64,000 nucleotides of DNA from NCBI GenBank assembly GCA_021029095.1, contig JAJOHG010000008.1, forward strand, positions 1 through 64,000, written 5' to 3'. The notes under the pieces are model-generated. The model saw only the letters and a list, made by a program, of their open reading frames with translations. It did no database searches and was not told the origin of the DNA. Within the stretch, counting starts at the first letter, position 1. Every line of letters begins with the position of its first letter. The translations under genes and the position numbers were made by a program. This stretch comes from Phellopilus nigrolimitatus. Lineage: Eukaryota; Basidiomycota; Agaricomycetes; Hymenochaetales; Hymenochaetaceae. This document shows positions 54,893 to 64,000 of the stretch, piece after piece.

Positions 54893-57369
54893 TTACTTGC
54901 TTGGCTGTGAGACGATTCGTAAATAAGCCTCGACATGAAACAGAGGGAAGAGCGAAGCGAAGACAAACGCACAGAAAATGGAGCAAGAATCTGTAACACC
55001 GGCACAGCGATTCAACGCCTTCATGATGCGGCTAATGAACGCACGAAGAGTCTCCCGACGGATGCATGATGCTTTCGTCTGAAACTCGTGCCTCGTGCGA
55101 TTGTATTCACATATAAATACCCGAGCAGCAGACAGACTAATTATCTGGAAGATCACAGCTGGGTCTTCGTTCACGTAGAGGGAATATATCGAAATGCTTA
55201 CAGCATGCACCGGATCCACCAAGCCGATGCTCGTTTTCTCTTCGAAGCCGGAATTTGACGCTAATTCCAATATGCTTACCACCTCGCTTGCATGTTCAAG
55301 AGTCGCATTCGACGAAGCTATATCACCGGACGATGCTAGCGAGGCGCGTACATCGTGCAACTGAATCATCGTAGCATGCGCGAGGCCGTGGACAACGAAA
55401 AGCGTCTGACGTACACCTGCCGAGTAAATATTCGAATCTAGTTGATCGAGTGCTGTGAGCTCTTGAGCAAACACTGTCGTGATCAGTGCGAGGGCCTGCA
55501 TATCCGTTTGAATGTCTATCCGCGTTTTGTCATGCTGAGGGGCTAGAAGTAAGTAGTATGAAATTCAATTTTAGTCTGCTTTGGAGTAGAATGGTTGGTA
55601 TAGCTTACTCGAGTGCCACCTGGCTGTGAGCCGAAAGGCGCGCTCATATAGAGCAGATGCTTTTGCCCACAGAGCTGCATTCGAGGACGAGCCGCTCAAA
55701 TTTATTTGTACAGTTTCCTTAGCCAAGAAACGTTTCACTGTTTCGCGACTAGGCGCGATTGTCGAAGTCAGAAAGTTAATACTCATCTGAAGGACGTCAG
55801 GACTTTCAATCTAGTGATGAATCAGTACTTAGTACGTACCCACCCGTATTCTTCGATATCCTGAGGCCAAGGCGTGTCGATCTGAGTCCCAAGGGCGGGA
55901 TCATCCGAAAGAAAACATGGCGCTTGTAGCGCAACGCTCCAACAACGGTCCATGGCGTACACGGCCCAGAAAATGCGAATTTGCTCGCCTAACTCAAGAG
56001 CGTCACGGGCATCTGCGAGTTGGAAATGACTAGAAAACTCTTCTGCTCCAGTTGCTGTCGAAGCATCATGTGTATGAGATGGAGTGCATGATGAAGTAGA
56101 TTTCGAACGGTCACGAGAAGTAGTGTTAATGTGATACAGCCCGCAGCTGACTGCGAGCGAGACAGCTGCATTCGCGTGGCAGCGACCTTCGAAAAGACGA
56201 CCAACACTAAAGAAGAATTGTGAGAGTAGAATTTCCGCCTGGATCGCATGCACGCGCTGTTTCGCTAGAGTGAAAGACTTTTGGATTATGGCATTGTTTT
56301 GGTTTATTATTTTAATGCTTTGTCATGTTCAGAACTTACATCTAGCTTATCCAAGGATCCGCTTACATCATCATGCAAGGCGATAATTGCACGTTGCAGA
56401 AATAGGCCTTCGTGCTGCATGAAGTCGGGCACCTGTGAAAAGCGAACTGCCCACAGGATAACTGCATAAAGAAGTGCAGCATGCGGACGTCCGGGATGAA
56501 GAATTGGCAAAGACAGGTCGTCAAGGAAACGCTCGGGGCTGAGAGCGAACCCGAGAGCAGAGGCGTGAGGAAGAAATGCAACGACTCTAAGGAATATCAA
56601 AATTTGCGGAAAAACAAAAACAACATTAGCATTCATATGAAACGAGAAGAGGGGTTCGTACAACATGTTGCTTATCTCAGCCGGTAGTTCCTCGGACTCC
56701 CACCATAACGAGGAGAGCGCAGAATCAGATCTCATAGGAGACGCAAACATACGACCATCCTGGATTGAGCTAGAATCTAAACCTAAGTATCCCGTAGGAC
56801 TTTCGCTCGCCCGTTTGTACGGCTCGTAAGGGTCGTAAAGTAAGATAGGCTGAGAAGATGGATCATTATTCTCGAGCTCGTCTATCCGTGCCTGAAGAAG
56901 CGCGATGTTTTCTTCAAGCATTGCTGTACGCGTACGGCCTTGGTTGTCAGTGTATTCGCAATCTTTTGCTCTGTTCCCGCTGGTGCATTGTGTGCAGAAG
57001 GGGCGCATGCCATCGCACTTCTGTTAGGGAAAAAAGGTTTGTTGATCCTTCTGAATAAAGATCGGGAAGTTCACACCGTACCATCTTTCGGCGTCTGATC
57101 GCACAGCACGTGTTGAACATCAAATAAAAATACACATAAAGATTTTGAAGAAATCATACCTGCAAGTGATACAAGCCTTCCCGCGTTGAAGCGATCCAAG
57201 CGATTCATCGCTAGCAGTAGGTGATGAATGATTACTTGACGTATATCTGAACTGACGCGTTACAGCAGCGTTCGGAGAACTAAACGCGAAACTGACTGAG
57301 ATCGAGTGATGGATTCCGAATGCGTATGTATGTTATACTTGCATTCGATGTTTGAGTCAAGGTCTCCAT
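54893..57369 (-). CDS. Zn2Cys6 fungal transcription factor
   Basis: Binuclear zinc-cluster regulator. Exons on the minus strand: 57,369-57,339; 57,295-57,160; 57,094-57,082; 57,020-56,662; 56,586-56,340; 56,277-55,840; 55,810-55,609; 55,542-54,893, giving 691 residues. The segment 56,661-56,587 (75 bases, branch site TGCTAAT) reads through in frame but is best taken as an intron; retained, the protein has 716 residues. The DNA-binding cluster CITCRRRKMKCDGMRPFCTQ continues to a sixth Cys (pattern C-x2-C-x6-C-x6-C-x2-C-x8-C) and is assembled from three exons, one of 13 bases. A coiled coil (MLEENIALLQARIDELEN) follows, then a fungal_trans-type middle region (FFSVGRLFEGRCHANAAVSL, RIFWAVYAMDRCW). 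The target is unknown; the adjacent dehydrogenase and the MFS gene are candidates. Confidence 0.93.
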
Positions 57370-60300
57370 CGCGAATGCAAGCCATACTAGCAATGGCGGG
57401 AAGCTTTCGCTCGCCGATCGAAGAATACGAGTGCATCAGAATATGGAAAGCTATCTCAAGGAATTGGTTATGAAAAGCGTTAACGCGTGGTATATGGGAC
57501 AAGTGTGCTTCGCCTGAGTATGATCAAGTTGGAACCCGGAAGATGCTTGCTTGGCTGAAAAGATGAATGTGGGGGGTCGAAGAGACTTAGATCAAAGTCA
57601 AGCACGTAGCGGAAAGACTAGAGGGTTGAAGTCGAGGGATGGGAGTTGTCCTGCAAGGCCAAACTCGAGCCCATTTCTAGTGCGCCAGTCAGTAAAATAG
57701 ATGCTGCCTAGAGCAACTCGAGCTGATGGATGAGTGGAGTCTGGTTGATAAGACGGAGATCCGCGTAAATTATCCATTCGATTGCAGAATAGCAAAAGGC
57801 GCTCGCGGATGAGCGGGACAAGTGCCGTGTTTGTTTGCTAGAAAACGCTCTGGAACACTAGCTTACCTGAATGAGCTCGCCATAGAGCTACGTCAACAGG
57901 CCGCGTCTGTTCGATTGCCTATCAATATAGCCAACTGACATGCAGACTTCGTTGATTCAAAATGTATAGAAGCCGAGAGTATGTATTGCCGCTTGAGGAA
58001 CACGACTCCGACTGTTCTCCCCCGCGACTTGATGGCCGCATGCATGGATGGTCCTCGATAAGTAAAAATAAACCTCGGAAGGACTAGACTCGCTGAGGAT
58101 CCAAATCTGTCGCCGAGTCTTGAACGGAATGGAAGACGCTAGATCTGCATGTCGGACCGCACTCCGTTTGTACAGGAAAACGGATACGACGTCATACCGG
58201 TGCTTAAAACTCATCAAAGTCGTCGCAATTGAACGAGATCTGCTACACGGGTCACAACCTCCCGGACTACCGAGGAGTCCATAGGGTGACATACACAGAA
58301 GATTTTGAATGAACAATTGAAGGGGCTTCGGAGTGCTCGGGCGATTCTGCATATAAAAAATGAATGGCAACATACGCGGCGTATGTTCTAAACGTAAGAT
58401 TTTGCTTGCAAAGAAGCCAAGTTGGCTGGCACGTACCGAGCAATTGAATTCTCCAACGCTTCCGAAGGCACAATCTACCAAAAATAGAGCCCTGTCGGTT
58501 GATTGACAATGATATTGCTCCAAAGAATCTTTGTTCTACCCGTGTCTCGAGTTATGATTGCAACGGAGGAAATGCTGAAAAGTGAATGAGATAGCCGAAA
58601 TAAGGCCGCTTAATATAGATTTCTCATTAGGATGTCGGGCCGATGAAAAGACGGGTTTTTCTTGGCTTAGAATCCATTCGGGCCGGTCTATTCGCCACTG
58701 CTTTCTTGCCATGCGGCCAGTGTATCTTCGCGACCGGAGCATCAAGACATTTATAGCAAATCAAGTCAAATTTCTTTTGGACGCCCCGGCGGCCTTCGTT
58801 GTACCCGGTAGTCACCACAAAGTACACCAATTATAGCGCGGCCGCCAAGAGACCGTAAACAGAAATCGTAAACAGAAATCAGTTAGATTTATTATAGGGT
58901 AGACTCACAAAGATAGAATGCTGATATACAATATCGGGTACCAGAGCTAGACCAGCCTGAAAGCAATGCATGCTAAATCAAACATCCATCTGAATAGTGA
59001 CGTGCTTGGCGTGCATCATGAAGTTTTGAATAATAACAAGCTGCGTAACTTATGCATGGACTTGAAGAGTCTTCTGCGCGCTAGACGCGCGAGCAAACTT
59101 CTACTTTCCAAAATTAGTTAATGAGAACCGCGTAGACAGTATTGCATAGTCAGATCTCACACTCGCGCAACGTGTACCTGAGTCCTGCGAGACCATAATC
59201 AAATCTGCGGCCCTGAGTTCCGGGATATTGTTAGACCTGATAAGAATAAGGAAGGCACTGACGTGCTGTTGAACGAGGAAAATCAGTATCTAATCAATAT
59301 TTCTCTAATTAACAGCGGATGAAGGTACAGCGAACATTTGTTATTGAAAGTGCATTGTCAGCTCTGAGCAGTATCTTGCACTTGATCCAATAGGCAATGG
59401 GAGCCCCGAAATTGAAGCGCATGAATGACGTTGCTTTAACTGCGACGTTTCTCGAAGTAAGTTTCTGCGATGCAAAACAGAAAAGGACGCCAGACGTACC
59501 TTCAGGATACTTAAGATAGACATCGGCGTACGGGCTCGAATGAAGCGAGTCCGCATGTTTTCTCGCAAGTATGCGAGCTGAATGAGGCAAAGAATTGTGA
59601 ACAGCGAGCGTCTTGAGTGTCTTTCAGTTGTAAAGAAGCGGCATAGCGCAACTTTTCTTCGCTATATACACCTCGGCCAATTGCGACAGACCTTGAGGCA
59701 ACGAGGTAGGAAAGATGTGAGATCCGCGTCAAAGAAAAGGCGGTATGAGCTCGGTCACCTCGGTCAATACAATGGATGTAAAATGAGAAGACTCGGCTAG
59801 GGTAAAGCGAAGTCGTGTCAATAAGAAACGCACAAGAGCCAAATCATGTCAACGTCTGCAAAGCGAGCTTGCAAGCACACACTGAAATGCTTTCGGCGGC
59901 GCGACGTCATAAGTTGTATACGTATAGGTTTCCATGATATACTCAGGACAAATAATCCTCGGTTCTCAGCCAATCCAAGAAGTACAAGCTCGACTCGTGT
60001 TAGCTTTCACTCTTCGTTAAGACCGTTCGAACATCGAGGATATTCCCTGGCATCGCTCTCTCTCTCGCTCTCCACAAACTAGGGTTTCGCGATGATTCAA
60101 GAACGCATGTAAAGCCCTTTTGAAATCTTCGCGAAACCTCACACGAGCCCTTGCGGATACCAAGGGATAGGACAGGTAACTGGAATATGCTCTCTGTCGA
60201 AACTGCCGGTCTGGCGAGACAAGACGAGACGCAAAGTAGTGATGGTAGTGTGTTGATGAGACGAGGGGCGACGCGACGCACGACGCTCCGTGTGTACGGA

Positions 60301-60821
60301 AGTGTGGGAACTAACCACTGAACCTGGCGCGTGGTACGCTGAGGGAAAGCATCGAATCGCATTCGCCTTGACGGGTCTCTTGCAGCAAATTAAAGGCAAA
60401 AAAATCAGATTTGAGTTGTCAGAAATTCATCCAGCATGTACATGTACGAAAGATACATTTTGAGTGCTGTTCGGAGTTTAAAATAAACTCCAGAAAATCA
60501 AATCAATAATCATTTACTGATCTAGCTAACCTTAACATGCCATTTCAGGCTCGGGCAACCCGAGTCGGCAAGGGTGGTATTCAACATTCGATCCATCGAG
60601 ATCGCTGGTGTGCGCGATATTTCTTGCCTTTTGCCATTTGAAGGCGCGGCGACCAGCAACGGGCTTTGCGGCTTGCCGAAGTCGCCGACGACATGGGCAA
60701 CGGCAGGATGCTCTTATCGCTTTCTTACCAAGATCACGATGCGATGGCGAATTCAAGTTCACACCTGATACTGCTCGTTCTATGATTTGCTTTCCGTCCT
60801 TCTACCGACACACGCTTCGAC
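57370..60821. other. Long interval without a confident gene
   Basis: Several minus-strand pieces look like eroded coding sequence but cannot be assigned, e.g. ARVALGSIYFTDWRTRNGLE with FGLAGQLPSLDFN at 57,720-57,620. A direct repeat GTAAACAGAAATC occurs twice in tandem near 58,855-58,880. From 59,760 to 60,820 is probably upstream sequence of the MFS gene. Confidence 0.35.
59310..59740 (-). pseudogene. Possible leucine-rich/F-box-type gene remnant
   Basis: Minus strand: SLPQGLSQLAEVYIAKKSCA, LLYN, a stop, KTLKTLAVHNSLPHSARILA, then after an intron-like gap RNVAVKATSFMRFNFGAPIA. The spacing of Leu/Ile residues suggests leucine-rich repeats like those in agaric F-box proteins. Broken by a stop. 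Identification is weak. Confidence 0.25.
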
Positions 60822-62953
60822 ATGGCGTCCGCCAGCGATGCCGACGAGCGTCGTCCGCTGCTCAACAACGGCCAAAATGACAATGCTGCGCCAAGCAAGC
60901 TGCTGTACTCATCTGTTGATGTCGTCCCGACCAATGAGGACTCGACAGAGGTTCAGGATGTCTCTGCGATCGAAGCTGCTGAGGCGCTTGCGGTAAAGGA
61001 GGCAAATGTTCGGATGTCGAAGCTGGCGAGTGCATTCTGTTGTCACCGACGAACAGGGCTCATGAAAGACCCAGATCATTCCCTTGGGACTCGGCGTTTT
61101 ACTAGCCGCCATGGACCAGACGATTGTCGCCTCGTCTTACGCTTCTATCGGAAGTGAACTCAAGCAACTGCAGAAGACGAGCTGGGTCGCGACAGGATAC
61201 ATGTTGACTCTGACGAGCTTCCAGTACGTGTTTTTCTTTGCTGTGTTTACAATATTGGCGTACTTATTGATTGCAGGCCGCTGTATGGCAAGATGAGCGA
61301 CATCTTCGGGCGGAAGGGTTGTTTGCTCTTTGCGTACGCGGTTTTCGGCGTCGGATGTCTCCTATGTGGTTTGGCGAGGAACATGACAGAGCTTATCGTG
61401 GCACGCGCAATAGCTGGACTGGGTGGTGGTGGGATGTCGACGTACGTCTTCGTTTCATGTCTGTTAAACAAACGATTTCTTAAGGTTAGAGGACAGAGTT
61501 GTCACTATATTGGTTTCCGATATTGTACCTCTGCGCTCACGAGGGACTTGGCAAGGTGGGTAAAGACAAAATTGAGTAAAATGGATTGCATAACGATGTC
61601 TTTTGAAGGTATCCTCAATCTCATATTTGCTACCGGGTCTGCGGCCGGTGCACCTTTGGGTGGTCTTCTCGCTGACAGCATCGGCTGGCGGTGGTGAGTA
61701 AAACTATTCTGAATAAAGCAGTTTGGATGTTCAGTGAAGTCCTCAGGGCTTTTCTCATTCAAGTTCCCTTTGCGTTCCTTGCCTTCGTGATCGTCTTCTT
61801 CGCGCTTCATCTTCCAAGAAAAGAGCTTCCTACCGACCTCGCCTCGAAGCTCCGTCGCATCGACTTCCTCGGTGCGCTCACGCTGGTCACCGGCATCTTC
61901 GCGCTCCTATTCGGGCTCGACCGGGGCGGGAACATTTCCTGGTCCTCGCGCCTCACTATCGGCTCTCTGACACTCTCTTTTGTACTACTCGCGCTCTTCG
62001 CGCTCACTGAGACGCGCATTGCTGTGGAGCCATTCGCACCTGCGCGCGTGCTAATGCACCCGTCGCTGCTCGCCGCATACCTCTGTAACCTACTCGGTAT
62101 TGGTGCGGCGATGTGCGTCGTCTTTCACACCGCGTTGTACCTCCAGGCGGCCGGCGGCGCAAGTGCTGCCCGTGCGGGGCTCGGGTTGCTTCCGGCCGTG
62201 TTCGGTGGTGTCACGGGCAGCCTGAGCAGCGGACTTCTGATGCAAAAGACAGGCAGGTATTATTGGCTGACGGTCGGGGCATACGGCGCGGAAACAATAG
62301 GGACGACTTTAATGGCACTAGCGACCTGGGTGAAAGGAGGTGTGATAACTGCGGAAGTCGGGCTTCTGGTGCAGGCACTGGGAAATGGTAAGTGTAATAA
62401 TGTCTTTGGTGTTTTCATGAACTTACAGCTTTGGCAGGCTCGGGTGTAACAACCACCCTTATTGCAATCATTGCCAATGCAGCGCCCGAGGACCAAGCCA
62501 TCGCCACCGCTAGTAAGTGTTCAGAAATCCGTGATATACAATTATAACGCGATTAGGCATTCATTATCTTCCTAGTATCTTACTTGTTTAGATCACTGGG
62601 CTCCGTCTTGGGTATCTCCATCGGGAGCACACTCGTGCAAAATTCGCTTCGGTCATATCTCCACGATCGCCTCGCAGGCGAGGATGTTGACGTCGATGAT
62701 GTACGTCGTCTTATTCTCTGCTTTTTTGGTCGCAACTCAAATCTCGGTTACTTGACGCTGACAGATCGTTGAACGCGCTCGCGCTTCGCTCGCCTCTATC
62801 TCATCGCTCCCGCCCGCCATTCAAGCAATCGTGCGCGCATCGTACGCAGAGGCAGTGCGCACCGCGTTCCTATTTGCATTTGTACTCGCATGCAGTGCGT
62901 TCCTATGCTCCTTCTTCGTCCGGGAGAAACCTCTTGCTCGTAAAAAATCATGA
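60822..62953 (+). CDS. MFS transporter, 14-TM (DHA2) multidrug/amino-acid type
   Basis: 552 residues from nine exons: 60,822-60,992; 61,075-61,223; 61,277-61,441; 61,497-61,555; 61,609-61,693; 61,747-62,387; 62,438-62,512; 62,576-62,700; 62,765-62,953, total 1,659 bases in frame. The hydrophilic N-terminus with DERRPLL (acidic dileucine-like) could be a vacuolar sorting signal. TM1 IIPLGLGVLLAAMDQTIVAS and the loop motif GKMSDIFGRKG (motif A) are diagnostic. VVTILVSDIVPLRSRGTWQG and SAAGAPLGGLLADSIGWRW (motif C-like) are typical of DHA2 proton antiporters related to yeast vacuolar basic amino acid carriers. About 14 membrane spans end with FAFVLACSAFLCSFFV. Intron 1 was chosen because the straight reading loses TM1. 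Confidence 0.92.
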
Positions 62954-64000
62954 GGCATATCGGCAGCATATATTGAGTAGTCATGTGCTCTACGGTGTGA
63001 TGTCTTGTTAGCTTTGCTGGTATAGAGCAGCACATTAGGGTCCCTAGAGTCTTTACGATTTAGCTATGCATGGCAAGGCAGATATTAAGCGATTCTTTCT
63101 GCAAATCTACAATATGCGCTTACAGTATTTCATGAGTCATTGCACGTCAACGAACTTTCACGGTTATCAAGAGAGAAATCATGGGTCATAAAGTGATGAC
63201 GAGTTGGATTTGGAAAAATGTACAATAAATTCGGCAGAATAGCCTGCTACCTCACATAGCTCCTGACTATCAGCACGGTGTAGAGATAAATATTGAGATG
63301 GTATGCTGTCCAGAAGCGAGGTACAAAGCACAAAGCACAAGCGCAATCCATCCATGACCTCCATAGTTTTCGCGTACTACCTTTTCACTGAATTATCGCA
63401 TCCGCTCCTGGAGCTGCTCCCGCCTCCTTTACGTGTAAGTACTGTATACATTACCATACATGAGATGAGGAGGACATTGAGAGCTTGACGCGTCGTCTCG
63501 GCAGCGTCAGACCTTCATACTGAAGGCCAACTTTTGATCCAACATCGACCCGATCATTGCAAGCCACAACATGAAGCGTACCAGCACTCGCCCGCAAGCA
63601 GACGGGTGCTGCAGCCTCACAAAAATTAATACATTCTTATAGATCATACACGTACTTCAACAGTTGGATTTAGTTTGAAGTCCGACTCTCACTTTACGTT
63701 CAGAAAGAAAAACGTTCGTGTTATAAATGTGAAAGTACGAAGGTAAGCCAGAGAGAAAGCGACATAGCAGAAATGGGGAGAAAAAAAGGGCATAGGGGCA
63801 TAGGGGCATAAAAACATAAGTGGCACAGGTAATTCCTACCCGGAGTGTGGTCCTTGATAAGTGTCGACGTCGAGCTCAGCGTAAGTGGAAAGCAGGAGAA
63901 CAACAAGAAAGCGATAGAAAGAAAACACAGAAGCAACAATGAGGGAAGCGGGGTGATAGCGATACGTACACGGTGTTCATCTAATCCTTTTCCATCCACA
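62954..64000. other. 3' flank of the MFS gene and unassigned sequence
   Basis: No gene recognised. A CATAGGGG repeat (GGGCATAGGGGCATAGGGGC) lies at 63,789-63,808. Confidence 0.4.

Noticed and set aside
1..64000. tRNA or rRNA genes
   Set aside because: A few GGTTCGA-like strings (e.g. 8,768, 23,072, 37,918) have no matching A box or cloverleaf around them.

Overview
The window is fungal nuclear DNA, most likely from a mushroom-forming basidiomycete (Agaricomycetes). The real genes are split by many short introns of about 45-85 bases with GT...AG ends and CTAAC/CTAAT-like branch sites, several have micro-exons of 13-20 bases, and the proteins (Dsk2, a DUF2415 WD40 protein, samB-like, RNA14, IBtk-like) read like basidiomycete versions. 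All family names come from reading the translations; no database search was possible.

The window has two halves. Positions 1-34,300 are a graveyard of gene fragments. I recognise pieces of an IBtk-like RCC1/BTB protein, a KIN1-type kinase (three copies), a MUB1/samB-like protein (two), a GATA-like zinc-finger protein (two), the NatB subunit NAA25/MDM20 (two), RNA14, SEC61 alpha, a Dicer-like RNase III, an ECL1-like life-span factor, a KDM4-type JmjC demethylase and a phosphoketolase. Nearly all are truncated, frameshifted or joined to an unrelated gene. An F-box-like gene lies among them and is also broken. A dispersed repeat of roughly 350-530 bases, called R1 here, sits at most of the joints. 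It looks like a divergent promoter carrying 5' leader introns on both strands and a start codon followed by a poly-glutamine tract on the minus strand. Unrelated coding pieces abut R1 at about the same two points. The samB/zinc-finger unit flanked by R1 is present twice, about 15 kb apart, in the same orientation. At 24.5-28.0 kb lie two arrays: three copies of a ~713-base repeat, each with a perfect 24-base palindrome around GGCGCGCC, and 3.3 copies of a 351-base repeat that looks identical from copy to copy.

Positions 34,900-63,000 are ordinary gene space. In order: an intact ammonium transporter (-), a truncated cytochrome P450 (-), an intact ubiquilin/Dsk2 (-), a DUF2415 WD40 protein (+), a small TA-flanked inverted-repeat element, an alpha/beta hydrolase (+), a secreted protein built of two tandem modules (+), a zinc-dependent alcohol/polyol dehydrogenase (+), a Zn2Cys6 transcription factor (-) and a 14-TM MFS transporter (+). 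For the intact genes the exon sums are multiples of three and the frames stay open, so those models are well supported. The run hydrolase, secreted protein, dehydrogenase, regulator, transporter could be a small catabolic or detoxification neighbourhood; this is inference from proximity only.

The most unusual feature is the R1 system: a bidirectional promoter/leader cassette found next to many different captured gene pieces, as expected of a gene-capturing transposable element (Helitron or Pack type) or of repeated recombination at a promoter-sized repeat. No transposase, helicase or reverse transcriptase was recognised, so the agent is unknown.
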